Shown: positions 15,991-25,495, numbered from the stretch's first letter. The stretch: DNA of 34,190 nucleotides from JAVBLP01 sp052034625 (GCA_052034625.1 JBPOII010000014.1:1-34190), one strand, 5' to 3'. Numbers and translations are program-made. The notes: generated by a model from the letters alone, not told the origin.

Positions 15991-16491
15991 TTACATATAC
16001 CTTCTTCCGATTCTTGTTATGCCGTCAAGGAACATAAATACAAGAGGCGCAATAAGTACGGTTAAACCTATTTTTAAAGAGCCGTATAAAGAAATAACAA
16101 ACGGCGTATAACTGCCGGCTCCTTCAGGAATTACAAAATATAAAAGACTGAAACCAAACCAGTAAAGAATATTTGACGCAAAAACTAAAACTATCTGGGT
16201 AAAGATCTGGTCTTTATCAAAGTTTTTGCTTAGCATACCAGCAAAATAGCCTATCACCGTAAACATTATTACTCTTACGCCGAAAACATCGGTTGAGAAA
16301 GCATCCCAGGTAATACCGAAAAGAAAGCCCATAAGTTCCGCGCTAAGCTGTCCTCTGGAGAGCCCGAGATAGACAATAGCTATAAGAATAAAATTAGGGA
16401 AAATCCCGTCAATATTTAAAAATTTACCAAAGAAAAACTGTAAAAGGCAGAAAAAAACATAGAAAAACAGATAATATATTACTTTTTTCAT
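15991..16491 (-). CDS. mreD: Rod shape-determining protein MreD
   Basis: Small integral membrane protein of the elongasome. The 166-aa sequence is strongly hydrophobic with about five membrane segments and the MreD-type stretch GIFPNFILIAIVYLGLSRG. The call rests on hydropathy, length and position between mreC and mrdA. It overlaps mreC by 4 nt. Confidence 0.9.
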   Translation of the reverse strand: MKKVIYYLFFYVFFCLLQFFFGKFLNIDGIFPNFILIAIVYLGLSRGQLSAELMGFLFGITWDAFSTDVFGVRVIMFTVIGYFAGMLSKNFDKDQIFTQIVLVFASNILYWFGFSLLYFVIPEGAGSYTPFVISLYGSLKIGLTVLIAPLVFMFLDGITRIGRRYM

Positions 16492-17324
16492 TTTTCATCC
16501 TCTTGAGGCACAAGGATTATTGCCTCATATAAGGCATCAGTTTCAAAAAGTATTTCCGCTATAGCTGTCTTAAAGTCCATAGACGGTTCCTGCGATACAC
16601 TTGAGATTATGCCCACAGAAATACCTTCTCCAAATACTGAACTAAGCGAACTTGAAACTATCTCATCTCCGACATCCACCGCTGCATTCAACGGTATATA
16701 TGTGATCTTCATCAGATTTGAGTTAAAACCTTCTGCAAGACAATTAATATTCTTTTCTTTGATCTTTACCGGAACGGCAGACATTACATTTGTTATAAGA
16801 GCCACTTTTGAGGAGGTAGGATAAGTTTCAATAATACGTCCGACTGCACAAAGTTCACCATTATCTCTGCGCATAACTACGGGAAGATCATTATGTAAGC
16901 CGTCATTTTCGCCTTTATCTATTATAAACCATTGATACCATTCATTCGGTTCTCTTATTGATATCTTTGCAAAAACCGATTTTCTGCCTTGTATTTTGGG
17001 TATATCCAAAAGCTTTACAAGTTGTTGATATTCCTGGCACATCGTATCATAATTACGCAGTCTGTCTGTAAGTTCCTGATTTTTCTGTTTATAGGAAATA
17101 TTTTCCTGTCTGAGATAAACTATAGCTTTAATATTATCGGCAAAATTTCCGGCTGATTGGAATATTTGATTAGCCGCATTGATATTTGGATATGAAATGT
17201 AATAAATAAGATTTTTAATAAGCCGGATAGGGGGTGTACTTCTTGCTATTATAAAAGAAAAGCCTATTATAAGCAGAAAAATGAAAACTATATTTGCATA
17301 TTTTGAATTATGATTATCGCGCAT
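16488..17324 (-). CDS. mreC: Rod shape-determining protein MreC
   Basis: Periplasmic scaffold that activates PBP2. The 278-aa protein has an N-terminal membrane anchor (about residues 11-28), a coiled-coil near 75-110 (rich in Gln, Glu and Lys), and the double beta-barrel domain with the typical WYQWFIIDKGENDGL and SSLSSVFGEGISVG segments. It follows mreB after a 66-nt gap and overlaps mreD. Confidence 0.94.
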   Translation of the reverse strand: MRDNHNSKYANIVFIFLLIIGFSFIIARSTPPIRLIKNLIYYISYPNINAANQIFQSAGNFADNIKAIVYLRQENISYKQKNQELTDRLRNYDTMCQEYQQLVKLLDIPKIQGRKSVFAKISIREPNEWYQWFIIDKGENDGLHNDLPVVMRRDNGELCAVGRIIETYPTSSKVALITNVMSAVPVKIKEKNINCLAEGFNSNLMKITYIPLNAAVDVGDEIVSSSLSSVFGEGISVGIISSVSQEPSMDFKTAIAEILFETDALYEAIILVPQEDEK

Positions 17325-17390
17325 TGAATTTTCTTCCGTAAACCGATAGCTGAAAGAAATGTGTATAAAGGCAGAGGAGCGTCGGTAATT

Positions 17391-18419
17391 TTAGAATCTA
17401 TTTTTTTTGGAATTTTTGATATTATCAAGTTCTTCCATATATATTCCGGTCCCTCTGGCAACACAGGTAAGAGGGTCGTCGGCAAGATTGACCGGAAGTT
17501 CCGTTTCCTGAGATAAAAGTTCAGGAAGTCCTCGTATTAGTGAACCGCCGCCGCTTAAAATGATACCGCGGTCAACAAGGTCTGCGGCAATTTCAGCAGG
17601 TGTTTCTTCCAAAGTATTCTTTACCACTTCAATTATTGCTTTAGCCGGATCGGTAAGAGCCGCCCTGACTTCTTCAGAAGTTATATTTACTGTCTTTGGA
17701 AGCCCGCTGACCTGATCTCTTCCTTTAACATCCATTGTCATCTCTTTATCCAAAGGAAAAACAGATCCGATTTTCATTTTAACTTCCTCGGCCGTATTAT
17801 CACCGATAATAAGATTATATTTCCTTCTAAAATATTGAACAATTGCTTCATCCATTTCATCACCGGCTATACCTAAGGATTTAGCAACGACCATACCGCC
17901 TAAAGAGACAACTGCTACTTCAGTGGTGCCGCCGCCTATATCTACTATCATGCTTCCTTCAGGTTCCTGAATAGGAATACCGGCTCCTATAGCTGCCGCC
18001 ATAGGTTCATCAATAAGATAAACTTCTCTTGCGCCCGCCTGTTCGGCAGACTCTCTTACTGCACGCCTTTCAACTTCAGTAATTCCGGACGGAACACCGA
18101 TAACTACTCTTGGATGAAGTAATGTTCTTCTATTATGAACTTTTTTTATAAAATACCTTATCATTCTCTCAGTAGCTTCAAAATCCGCAATAACACCATT
18201 TCTCAGCGGTCTTACGGCAATGATATTTGCGGGCGTTTTTCCAAGCATTCTTTTAGCTTCCACTCCTATTGCTAAAACCTGTTTGGAATCTTTTTCCATC
18301 GCAACTACCGAAGGTTCTCTTAAAACAATATCCTGGCCTTTTATATAAACAAGAACAGAAGCCGTTCCAAGATCTATACCCATATCATTTGAAAACAAAC
18401 TGAAGAGATAATTGAACAT
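17391..18419 (-). CDS. mreB: Actin-like cell-shape protein MreB
   Basis: ATP-binding bacterial actin that guides lateral wall synthesis. The 342-aa protein has the phosphate-1 loop (MGIDLGTASVLVY), IDEPMAAAIGAG, the phosphate-2 loop (VDIGGGTTEVAVV) and the adenosine motif (LSGGGSLIRGLPELL). It starts 15 nt downstream of rplQ, so it is very probably read through from the ribosomal alpha operon. The C-terminus ends in an A8 run coding for Lys-Lys-Asn. Confidence 0.97.
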   Translation of the reverse strand: MFNYLFSLFSNDMGIDLGTASVLVYIKGQDIVLREPSVVAMEKDSKQVLAIGVEAKRMLGKTPANIIAVRPLRNGVIADFEATERMIRYFIKKVHNRRTLLHPRVVIGVPSGITEVERRAVRESAEQAGAREVYLIDEPMAAAIGAGIPIQEPEGSMIVDIGGGTTEVAVVSLGGMVVAKSLGIAGDEMDEAIVQYFRRKYNLIIGDNTAEEVKMKIGSVFPLDKEMTMDVKGRDQVSGLPKTVNITSEEVRAALTDPAKAIIEVVKNTLEETPAEIAADLVDRGIILSGGGSLIRGLPELLSQETELPVNLADDPLTCVARGTGIYMEELDNIKNSKKNRF

Positions 18420-18434
18420 TTATGTTTTCCTTTA

Positions 18435-18788
18435 TTATATGACCAGCTTTACTATTGCCATTTCAGCACTGTCACCGCGTCTTGGTCCAACTTTGAAAAT
18501 CTGCGTATATCCGCCATTTCTTTCTTTATATCTTGGCACTAAAACTTCAAAAACTTTTTTTACGACATCTTTATTATTGATCTCGCCATGAATTGCTCTT
18601 ATAGCACTCAAGTCGCCTTTTTTAGCTTTTGTTACAAGCCTTTCCGAATAGCTAACAAGTTCTTTTGCTTTCGGTAAAGTTGTCGTTATTTTTTCATGGA
18701 GAAACAATTCTGACGCCAAATTGCGAAGCATGGCTTTTCTGTGAGAACTTGTGACGCCAAGTTTTCTCCCATTGTGATTTTTTATCAT
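18435..18788 (-). CDS. rplQ: 50S ribosomal protein L17
   Basis: 117-aa large-subunit protein near the exit tunnel. The N-terminus (KLGVTSSHRKAMLRNLASEL) is diagnostic. It overlaps the rpoA stop and is followed within 15 nt by mreB in place of the terminator often found here. Confidence 0.97.
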   Translation of the reverse strand: MIKNHNGRKLGVTSSHRKAMLRNLASELFLHEKITTTLPKAKELVSYSERLVTKAKKGDLSAIRAIHGEINNKDVVKKVFEVLVPRYKERNGGYTQIFKVGPRRGDSAEMAIVKLVI

Positions 18789-19762
18789 TTTTTTGCTCCC
18801 TTCTCCTTCTGAATTTCCATTCCAAGCGTCAATCCGAGCTCTTGAAGTTTTTCTTTTACTTCTTCTAACGAACGCTTGCCGAAATTATCAAAAGTCATCA
18901 TTTCTTCTTCTTTAATCTGCACCAATTGTCTAATAGTTTCGATACCTGCATTTTTGAGGCTATTTGATGATCTTGTTGAAAGATCCATTATACCAAGCGA
19001 CTGTTCAAGAAGTTCTTCAAGTTTTTCATCTTCTTTCTCGACAGTTTCATCAACTTCTTCCTGTTCGGGAACAACACCGGTAAATATATTTAAGCTGTTC
19101 TTTAAGATTTTTGCTGACTCGATCAATGCATCTTCAGGAGATATTGAACCATCAGTCCATATTTCCATAACAAGCCTGTCATAATTAAGTGTCTGCTCAA
19201 CACGAGTGTTTTCAACTTCATAATTAACTTTCGTTATAGGAGAAAACAAAGCATCTAGAACTATTGTTCCTACTGAATACTTGCGGGATTTCATTTCATC
19301 GGCAAGAACATATCCTTTGCCGGGCAATACTTCAAGCTCCATTTCAAGAGTCGTACCATTATCAATATTTGCAATCTCTTGGTCGGGGTTCATTATTTCA
19401 ACATTAGCGTTCTTTTCTATATCTTTTGCTGTAACTTTTCCGGATTTTTTTACTTTAAGATAAAGTCTTTCCGGTCCGTCAGAATGAAGCTTTACTCTTA
19501 TTTTTTTCAGATTCAAAATAATCTGTGCAACATCTTCTTTCACACCTTTCAAAACTGCAAATTCATGCAGTGCACCGGTAATTTTAACTGAAGTTATCGC
19601 TGCACCTTCCAAGCTTGAAAGCAAAATTCTGCGAAGAGAATTTCCAATAGTATGGCCATAACCGCGCTCAAACGGCTCTGCGGTAAAACGACCATATGAA
19701 TCTGTTGCAGTTTTTTCATCTAATGTAAGTTTACGTAGTTTTTCTAAATCTGGCATTTTCAT
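18785..19762 (-). CDS. rpoA: RNA polymerase alpha subunit
   Basis: 325 aa with the assembly domain (RFTAEPFERGYGHTIGNSL, residues about 25-43) and, after an acidic linker at 235-255, the C-terminal DNA- and activator-binding domain (LSTRSSNSLKNAGIETI, FGKRSLEEVKEKL). Both domains are complete. It sits between rpsD and rplQ as in standard alpha operons. Confidence 0.97.
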   Translation of the reverse strand: MKMPDLEKLRKLTLDEKTATDSYGRFTAEPFERGYGHTIGNSLRRILLSSLEGAAITSVKITGALHEFAVLKGVKEDVAQIILNLKKIRVKLHSDGPERLYLKVKKSGKVTAKDIEKNANVEIMNPDQEIANIDNGTTLEMELEVLPGKGYVLADEMKSRKYSVGTIVLDALFSPITKVNYEVENTRVEQTLNYDRLVMEIWTDGSISPEDALIESAKILKNSLNIFTGVVPEQEEVDETVEKEDEKLEELLEQSLGIMDLSTRSSNSLKNAGIETIRQLVQIKEEEMMTFDNFGKRSLEEVKEKLQELGLTLGMEIQKEKGAKK

Positions 19763-19798
19763 GCTATATGACCTCTCACAAGCCTCTCGGCTGTTAGT

Positions 19799-20425
19799 TT
19801 ATTTTGAGTAGTACTCAACGATAAGCTGACTGTCTATCGGATGAGAAATATCACCCGGAAGCGGTTCGCTTACAACTGTCCCTGTAATTTTATTTTTATC
19901 AAAACTCAACCATGAAGGGACATTAGTTGCAGTCTTTTCCATAAGCTTCTTCAAAACCGAGTTATCTTTATATTTTTCAGGAACAGTAATTACATCACCG
20001 GGTTTTACCTGATAACGCGGTACATTTATCGTTTTCTCATTAACTAAAATATTTCCATGATTGACTATCTGTCTTGCCATTTTCTTTGACTCTGCTAAAC
20101 CTAAACGGTAAACAACGTTGTCAAGTCTGAGTTCAAGAAGTTTTAATAGATTTTCTCCGGTAGAACCTTTCATCTTTTCCGCTACAACATAATAATGATG
20201 GAATTGTTCTTCAGTTAAACCATAAACTCTTCTTGCTTTCTGTTTTTCACGCAAATGCTTCGCATAATCTGACATTTTGCTTTTTGAGGCTCCGTGCTGT
20301 CCCGGACCGTTTTTCCCTCTTTTTCTGTCAAGAGTACAATTTGTTGTACATCTTTCACCTTTAAGAAAAAGCTTCTCTTTTTCTCTGCGGCATAATTTAC
20401 ACGCCGACTCTAAATAACGTGCCAT
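19799..20425 (-). CDS. rpsD: 30S ribosomal protein S4 (zinc-binding form)
   Basis: 208-aa 16S assembly-initiator protein. Cysteines in CKLCRREKEKL and CTTNC near the N-terminus form the zinc site of the C+ form, and an S4 RNA-binding domain (LRLDNVVYRLGLAESKKMAR) follows. In many bacteria S4 autoregulates the alpha operon. The 110-nt gap upstream (20426-20535) could hold such a site, but I could not identify one. Confidence 0.97.
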   Translation of the reverse strand: MARYLESACKLCRREKEKLFLKGERCTTNCTLDRKRGKNGPGQHGASKSKMSDYAKHLREKQKARRVYGLTEEQFHHYYVVAEKMKGSTGENLLKLLELRLDNVVYRLGLAESKKMARQIVNHGNILVNEKTINVPRYQVKPGDVITVPEKYKDNSVLKKLMEKTATNVPSWLSFDKNKITGTVVSEPLPGDISHPIDSQLIVEYYSK

Positions 20426-20535
20426 CTATTAAACTCCTCTTTATACTTTTACCTTATATTAAATTTCCGATAGCAGCCGTGATACCGAAAATCTTTTTTT
20501 ATGATATTAACTTTCATTTAATACAAATTGCAGCT

Positions 20536-20928
20536 TTAAACTCTTCTGGGTTTCGGAGGACGGCATCCGTCGTGGGGAACAGGCGTGATATCTTTAATTG
20601 CCGTTATACCGAGTCCCGCACTTTGCAAACCTCTTATAGCTGTTTCTCTTCCGGGTCCAGGGCCGTTAACAAAAACTGCAACCTGTTTTACGCCGTAATC
20701 AACAGCTTTCTTTCCTACTGCCGCAGCAGTCATTTGTGCCGCAAAAGGAGTTCCTTTTTTTGTACCTTTAAAACCTGAACCGCCAGCTGATGCCCAAGCT
20801 AAAGTATTTCCTCTGTCGTCGGTAATATTAACAATTGTATTATTAAACGACGATAATATATATGCTCTGGCTACTCCGCCAGTATACCTTCTTTTTTTTG
20901 AGCCAGAAGATTTTTTTTCATCCGCCAT
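20536..20928 (-). CDS. rpsK: 30S ribosomal protein S11
   Basis: 130-aa platform protein. It has the NNTIVNITDDRGNTLAWASA motif, GTPFAAQMTA, and the conserved end PHDGCRPPKPRRV. The N-terminus carries a short Lys/Ser-rich lead. It lies between rpsM and rpsD. Confidence 0.97.
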   Translation of the reverse strand: MADEKKSSGSKKRRYTGGVARAYILSSFNNTIVNITDDRGNTLAWASAGGSGFKGTKKGTPFAAQMTAAAVGKKAVDYGVKQVAVFVNGPGPGRETAIRGLQSAGLGITAIKDITPVPHDGCRPPKPRRV

Positions 20929-20965
20929 TATACTGCCTCCGTATTTTAATTACCTTTGTGTTTTA

Positions 20966-21361
20966 TTATTTTTTCTTTGCCTGCTGCTGAGCCTGAGCTT
21001 TTCCCGCACCTACGGTCTTTCTCTTTCCGCGTCTTGTGCGCGCATTGGTTTTAGATCTCTGTCCTCTTACAGGCAGATTTCTTCTGTGGCGCAAACCTCT
21101 GTAGCTTCCGATATCAATAAGCCTTTTAATATTTCCTTGAACTTCTCTTCTTAAATCACCCTCAACTTTCAGGCTTTTAGTAATAAGGGTGTTTATTTGG
21201 TTTACTTCTTCCTGCGTAAGATCCTTAACTCTTTTTGCAGGATCCAATTCAAGTTCTGCAATCATTTCATTAGCTATAGCAGGTCCGATCCCATAAATAT
21301 ATCTGAGCGCTATATCAAGTCTTTTATTCTTAGGTAAGTCTACTCCAGCTACACGAGCCAT
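20966..21361 (-). CDS. rpsM: 30S ribosomal protein S13
   Basis: 131-aa head protein contacting tRNA and the large subunit. MARVAGVDLPKNKRL, ALRYIYGIG and GLRHRRNLPVRGQRS(K)TNAR are all conserved. The C-terminus has a Gln/Lys-rich tail (KAQAQQQAKKK). Confidence 0.97.
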   Translation of the reverse strand: MARVAGVDLPKNKRLDIALRYIYGIGPAIANEMIAELELDPAKRVKDLTQEEVNQINTLITKSLKVEGDLRREVQGNIKRLIDIGSYRGLRHRRNLPVRGQRSKTNARTRRGKRKTVGAGKAQAQQQAKKK

Positions 21362-21377
21362 TATCTATCCTCCAAAA

Positions 21378-21491
21378 TTATCCTTGTTTCTGTTTATGTC
21401 TAGGATCTGAACAAGTTACTCTTACTACGCCTTTACGTTTAACTACTTTACACTTCTGGCAAATTGGTTTTACCGATGCTCTGACTTTCAT
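21378..21491 (-). CDS. rpmJ: 50S ribosomal protein L36
   Basis: 37-aa gene read from the complement, beginning MKVRASVKPICQKCKVVKRK and ending in SDPRHKQKQG. The zinc ligands are the two cysteines of CQKC, one further Cys and the His of DPRHKQ, the C+ form. It lies between infA and rpsM, the usual place. Confidence 0.95.
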   Translation of the reverse strand: MKVRASVKPICQKCKVVKRKGVVRVTCSDPRHKQKQG

Positions 21492-21505
21492 TACTATACT
21501 CCTGA

Positions 21506-21724
21506 TTATTTCTCTCTATAGGTTATTCTGCCTCTTGTCAGATCATAAGGAGAAAGTTCCAGCTTTACTTTATCCCCAGGAAGAATTCTTATGTAATGCA
21601 TTCTCATTTTACCGCATATATGAGCAAGGATTACATGTCCTCCTTCAATCTCAACTTTAAACATTGCGTTCGGCAGAGATTCTAAAATTTTACCTTCGAC
21701 TACAATCTTTTCTTCTTTAGCCAT
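21506..21724 (-). CDS. infA: Translation initiation factor IF-1
   Basis: 72-aa single OB-fold protein that occupies the A site during initiation. KEEKIVVEGKILESLPNAMF and LPGDKVKLELSPYDLTRGRI are diagnostic. It overlaps the map stop by a few bases, suggesting coupled translation. Confidence 0.97.
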   Translation of the reverse strand: MAKEEKIVVEGKILESLPNAMFKVEIEGGHVILAHICGKMRMHYIRILPGDKVKLELSPYDLTRGRITYREK

Positions 21725-22505
21725 TTTTTACCTTTGTTAAGATTTCATTTCCGTTCTCAGTGATAGCAACGGTATGTTCAAAATGAGCACTTAAACTGCC
21801 GTCTTTTGTAACAACCGTCCAATCATCATCCAACATACCGACTTCATATCCGCCTGCATTTACCATCGGTTCTATTGCAAGAACCATGCCCGGTAAAAGT
21901 TTAACGCCGGTATCTTGTTTACCGAAATTCGGTATGGGAGGTTCTTCGTGTAAAGATCTGCCTATACCATGACCGACAAAATCTCTTACTACTGAAAAAC
22001 CTGCCTCTTCCACGGTTTTTTGAACCGCAAAAGAAACATCACCGAGCCTGTTGCCCGGCAATGCCTGTTCAATACCTTTCTGCAAAGACATTTCAGTAAT
22101 TTCCAAAAGTTTCGCGGCGGTGTCGGATACACTTCCGACTGCGTAGGTTTTTGCTGCATCGCCATAATACCCTTCGTAAATTACTCCCATATCTACAGAA
22201 ACTATATCGCCTGATCTGAGCACACGCGAATCATTCGGGATTCCGTGTACTACTTCATCGTTTATCGATACACATGCAGAAGCCGGGAAAGGAGAACTTA
22301 TTCCCCTGACTCCTAAAAATGCAGGTATCATCTTCAATGATCTTATATATCGTTCTGCAAAAACATCTATTTCTTTTGTAGTTATTCCGGGTTTTATTAT
22401 ATCAGACAACTTATCTAAAATCTCACCCACTACTTTTCCAGCAGTTCTCATCTTATCAAGTTCAGCTGCTGTTTTTAACTCAATATTTCTTTTCTTAAAA
22501 AACAA
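21717..22505 (-). CDS. map: Type I methionine aminopeptidase
   Basis: Removes initiator Met from new proteins. The 262-aa protein has the substrate His in VVHGIPND and all five metal ligands: two Asp in VDMGVIYEGYYGDAAKTY, His in GHGIGRSLHEEPP, Glu in IEPMVNAGG and Glu in HFEHTVAI. No zinc-finger extension is present. It follows adk by 2 nt. Confidence 0.97.
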   Translation of the reverse strand: MFFKKRNIELKTAAELDKMRTAGKVVGEILDKLSDIIKPGITTKEIDVFAERYIRSLKMIPAFLGVRGISSPFPASACVSINDEVVHGIPNDSRVLRSGDIVSVDMGVIYEGYYGDAAKTYAVGSVSDTAAKLLEITEMSLQKGIEQALPGNRLGDVSFAVQKTVEEAGFSVVRDFVGHGIGRSLHEEPPIPNFGKQDTGVKLLPGMVLAIEPMVNAGGYEVGMLDDDWTVVTKDGSLSAHFEHTVAITENGNEILTKVKNG

Positions 22506-22507
22506 TT

Positions 22508-23146
22508 TTATCGCCTGCTTTTTATAAAATCACTTATCTGTTCAAAAACGCCTTCTTCATTTTTAAGTCCGTCTATATCAACTAAGAGCTTTCCTTTTTT
22601 ATAATAGTCAATCAAAGGTCTTGTCTGATGATCATAGACATTTAAACGCTCTCTTACGGTCACAGGATTATCATCACTTCTTTGTATAAGTTCCCCTTTA
22701 CAATGATCACATATATCCTTAACTTTGGGAGGATGTAAAGCTATATTATAACTTGCACCGCATTGTTCACATGTCCTTCTTCCCAAAATCCTTTTTATAG
22801 CTTCTTCGCTATCAATATTTATTGAGAAAACAGCGGTCAGATCCCTTTTATTATCCTTAAGCATAATATCAAGTTCTTCCGCCTGTTTTACAGTTCTCGG
22901 GAATCCGTCAAGGAGAAAGCCTTTTTTAACATCGTCTTTTTCAAGACGCTTCTTAACCATATCAATAACGATTTCATCCGAAATTAACTTTCCGGATGAG
23001 AGCAACTTACTTAAAGCTTCGTCTGATTTTTTTGCCTCACGAAACATGTCGCCGGTAGACAAGTGAACAATATCAAACTTCTCAACGATCAATTTTGCTT
23101 GTGTACCTTTGCCTGCACCGGGAGGCCCTAAAAGTACAAAATTCAT
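22508..23146 (-). CDS. adk: Adenylate kinase (zinc-LID type)
   Basis: Catalyses AMP + ATP = 2 ADP. The 212-aa protein has the P-loop GPPGAGKGTQ, the AMP-site DGFPRT, and a LID domain with four cysteines (CEQC and CDHC) that bind zinc, the long form. It is placed between secY and map, so nucleotide balance is co-expressed with translation genes. Confidence 0.97.
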   Translation of the reverse strand: MNFVLLGPPGAGKGTQAKLIVEKFDIVHLSTGDMFREAKKSDEALSKLLSSGKLISDEIVIDMVKKRLEKDDVKKGFLLDGFPRTVKQAEELDIMLKDNKRDLTAVFSINIDSEEAIKRILGRRTCEQCGASYNIALHPPKVKDICDHCKGELIQRSDDNPVTVRERLNVYDHQTRPLIDYYKKGKLLVDIDGLKNEEGVFEQISDFIKSRR

Positions 23147-24490
23147 TTATTTTACGTTAAACCATCTTCCTTTTATGCGGCCTTCTTTCATAAAGCCCTC
23201 ATAATGGCGCATTATTAAATGCGATTCTATCTGGCCAATCGTATCAAGAGAAACACCGACAACGATAAGCAGTGAAGTTCCTCCAAAGAAGAAAGGAGCA
23301 CTCATAACTGTTCTCAAATAGTCAGGGAGCACTGCTATACAAGCAACAAACAGCGCGCCTCCAAGCGTAACTCTTTCCAAAACTTTCTGTATATATTGAG
23401 CAGTCGGTTCTCCGGGTCTTATACCGGGAATAAAACCGCCTGATTTTTTCATGTTTTCCGCTAAATCTTTCGGATTAAACGATATAGAATTATAGAAATA
23501 ACAGAAGAAAATAACAAGTGATGCATATATAAGACTATACCAAACCGAACCATGATTGAACCAATCTGTAATCTTTTTTGAAACAGGAATACCCCATACA
23601 GTCCAATCCGGAGCAAACTGAGCTATTGTTAAAGGTGCTGACAATATGGAAACAGAAAATATAACTGCGATAACTCCGGACTGATCAACCTTTATGGGAA
23701 GAAATGATGTCTGTCCGCCGTACATTTTTCTGCCTACCATTCTTTTTGCATAATGTATCGGTATTCTTCTCTGTGCAGTTTCAACCCATACAACAATTAG
23801 CAAAACTGCAAGAACAAGCAATGTAAGCCCTAAAGCATACAAAATTGAAAGTTCTTCCATCTGTACAAGTTTTATAACACTTAATACAGCATGAGGAAGC
23901 CTTTCAACAATACCTGCAAAGATTATAAGAGAAATACCGTTACCTATACCTCTTTCTGTAACTTGTTCACCAAGCCACATTATCAAAACAGTTCCGGTTA
24001 CAAGTGTCGTAACTGTCATGACAATCCAAGACATTGACGGATCAACAACAATCGGCATTCCCGAAGGAGTCGGCATTCTGCTTATAGCCATAGTTAAGCC
24101 GAAAGATTGAATTGTTCCTAGAATAAGAGTTCCATATCTGGTAATCTGCGTAAGCTTCTTTCTGCCCTGTTCACCTTCTTTTGCAAGTCTGTCTAAATAA
24201 GGGATGACATGCGCGCCCTGCATTAAACTCATGATAATGGATGCGTTGATATACGGCATAATACCCATAGAAAAAACCGACATCCTGTTGAGAGCACCGC
24301 CTGAAAACATGTCTAGAAAACCTAAAAGACCTCCGCTTTGTGCGGCAAACAATGATTTTACCGCTTCAGCATTAATGCCCGGAATAGGAATTGAAGCTCC
24401 TATTCTGTAAGCAATGATAATTGCCAATGTAAAAAGAACCCTTTTTTGAAGTTCAGGCACTTTAAAAATATCTGTAAAAGTCTTTAGCAT
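23147..24490 (-). CDS. secY: Protein translocase subunit SecY
   Basis: 447-aa channel-forming subunit of the Sec translocon with about ten membrane segments. Conserved stretches include RIGASIPIPGIN, SIFSMGIMPYI-like MSVFSMGIMPYINASI, and IPGIRPGEPTAQYI. The stop directly abuts the adk start. Confidence 0.97.
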   Translation of the reverse strand: MLKTFTDIFKVPELQKRVLFTLAIIIAYRIGASIPIPGINAEAVKSLFAAQSGGLLGFLDMFSGGALNRMSVFSMGIMPYINASIIMSLMQGAHVIPYLDRLAKEGEQGRKKLTQITRYGTLILGTIQSFGLTMAISRMPTPSGMPIVVDPSMSWIVMTVTTLVTGTVLIMWLGEQVTERGIGNGISLIIFAGIVERLPHAVLSVIKLVQMEELSILYALGLTLLVLAVLLIVVWVETAQRRIPIHYAKRMVGRKMYGGQTSFLPIKVDQSGVIAVIFSVSILSAPLTIAQFAPDWTVWGIPVSKKITDWFNHGSVWYSLIYASLVIFFCYFYNSISFNPKDLAENMKKSGGFIPGIRPGEPTAQYIQKVLERVTLGGALFVACIAVLPDYLRTVMSAPFFFGGTSLLIVVGVSLDTIGQIESHLIMRHYEGFMKEGRIKGRWFNVK

Positions 24491-24513
24491 ATCTTATTCC
24501 CGTTATTTATATT

Positions 24514-24960
24514 TTATTTTACAATTTCTGCTTTTCCGCCTGCAGCTTTAATCTTTTCAGATGCTGACTTTGAATACGCTGCCACTCTAACATTAAGAGA
24601 TTTTTTCAACTCTCCAACTCCTAATATTTTTACAAGTTTCGCTTTTGAAACCATTCCGGCTTTTTTCAAAGACTCAGGTGTTACTTCCGCACCATTTTCA
24701 AATTTATTTAAGCTCTCCACATTAACTACTTCATATTCTTTGCGGAAAAGATTGTTGAAGCCTCTTTTCGGCACTCTTCTAAGAATAGGCATCTGACCGC
24801 CTTCAAAGCCTATCTTTTTTGCTCCGTCTCCGGAACGCGATCTCTGACCTTTTGTTCCTCTGGTTGATGAACCGCCGCGACCGGAACCTACTCCGCGTCC
24901 TACAATTTTCTTTCTATGTTTAGAACCTTTTGCAGGTTGTAAATTATCTAAGCCTATCAT
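24514..24960 (-). CDS. rplO: 50S ribosomal protein L15
   Basis: 148 aa with a Gly/Arg-rich N-terminal extension that threads into 23S rRNA (GRGVGSGRGGSSTRGTKGQ) and GFEGGQMPILRRVPKRGF. The start overlaps the rpsE stop, leaving no room for rpmD (L30), which usually lies between these genes. Confidence 0.97.
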   Translation of the reverse strand: MIGLDNLQPAKGSKHRKKIVGRGVGSGRGGSSTRGTKGQRSRSGDGAKKIGFEGGQMPILRRVPKRGFNNLFRKEYEVVNVESLNKFENGAEVTPESLKKAGMVSKAKLVKILGVGELKKSLNVRVAAYSKSASEKIKAAGGKAEIVK

Positions 24961-25463
24961 ATATCTGCAACCTCTTTATTTCTTTTTTTAGCAACTTCTT
25001 CTTTTGTACGAAGCAATTTAAGGGCTTCTATAGTCGCATAAACTACATTAAAAGGATTTGAAGAACGCATCGATTTTGTAAGAATATCTTTTATTCCTAC
25101 AGCTTCTAGCACCGCTCTTACAGCTCCGCCCGCAATAACACCTGTTCCCGGTGCGGCAGGTTTTAAAAGAACTTTGCCGGAACCAGAAACTCCGATTATT
25201 TCGTGGGGAATCGTGGTTCCTTTTAATTGAACCGAAACCATATTTTTTGTAGCACGAGCACTGCCCTTCTGAATCGCAGCTTGTACTTCATTAGCTTTTC
25301 CGAGTCCGCATCCAACTTTTCCTTCACCGTCGCCAACTACTACCAAAGCATTGAAAGAAAATCTTTTTCCGCCCTTAACAACTTTTGCAACTCTGTTAAC
25401 AGCGACTACTGTTTCTTTCAAACCGCTATCGTTTTGATTTTGTTTTCCAAATTGTTCAGCCAA
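24957..25463 (-). CDS. rpsE: 30S ribosomal protein S5
   Basis: 168-aa fidelity protein. VVAVNRVAKVVKGGKRFSF, VVGDGEGKVGCGLGKANEV and the GSGKVLLKPAAPGTGVIAGG segment are conserved. It overlaps rplO by 4 nt. Confidence 0.97.
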   Translation of the reverse strand: MAEQFGKQNQNDSGLKETVVAVNRVAKVVKGGKRFSFNALVVVGDGEGKVGCGLGKANEVQAAIQKGSARATKNMVSVQLKGTTIPHEIIGVSGSGKVLLKPAAPGTGVIAGGAVRAVLEAVGIKDILTKSMRSSNPFNVVYATIEALKLLRTKEEVAKKRNKEVADI

Positions 25464-25495
25464 CTGATCCTCCTAAATACTGCAAGCCTTTTATT

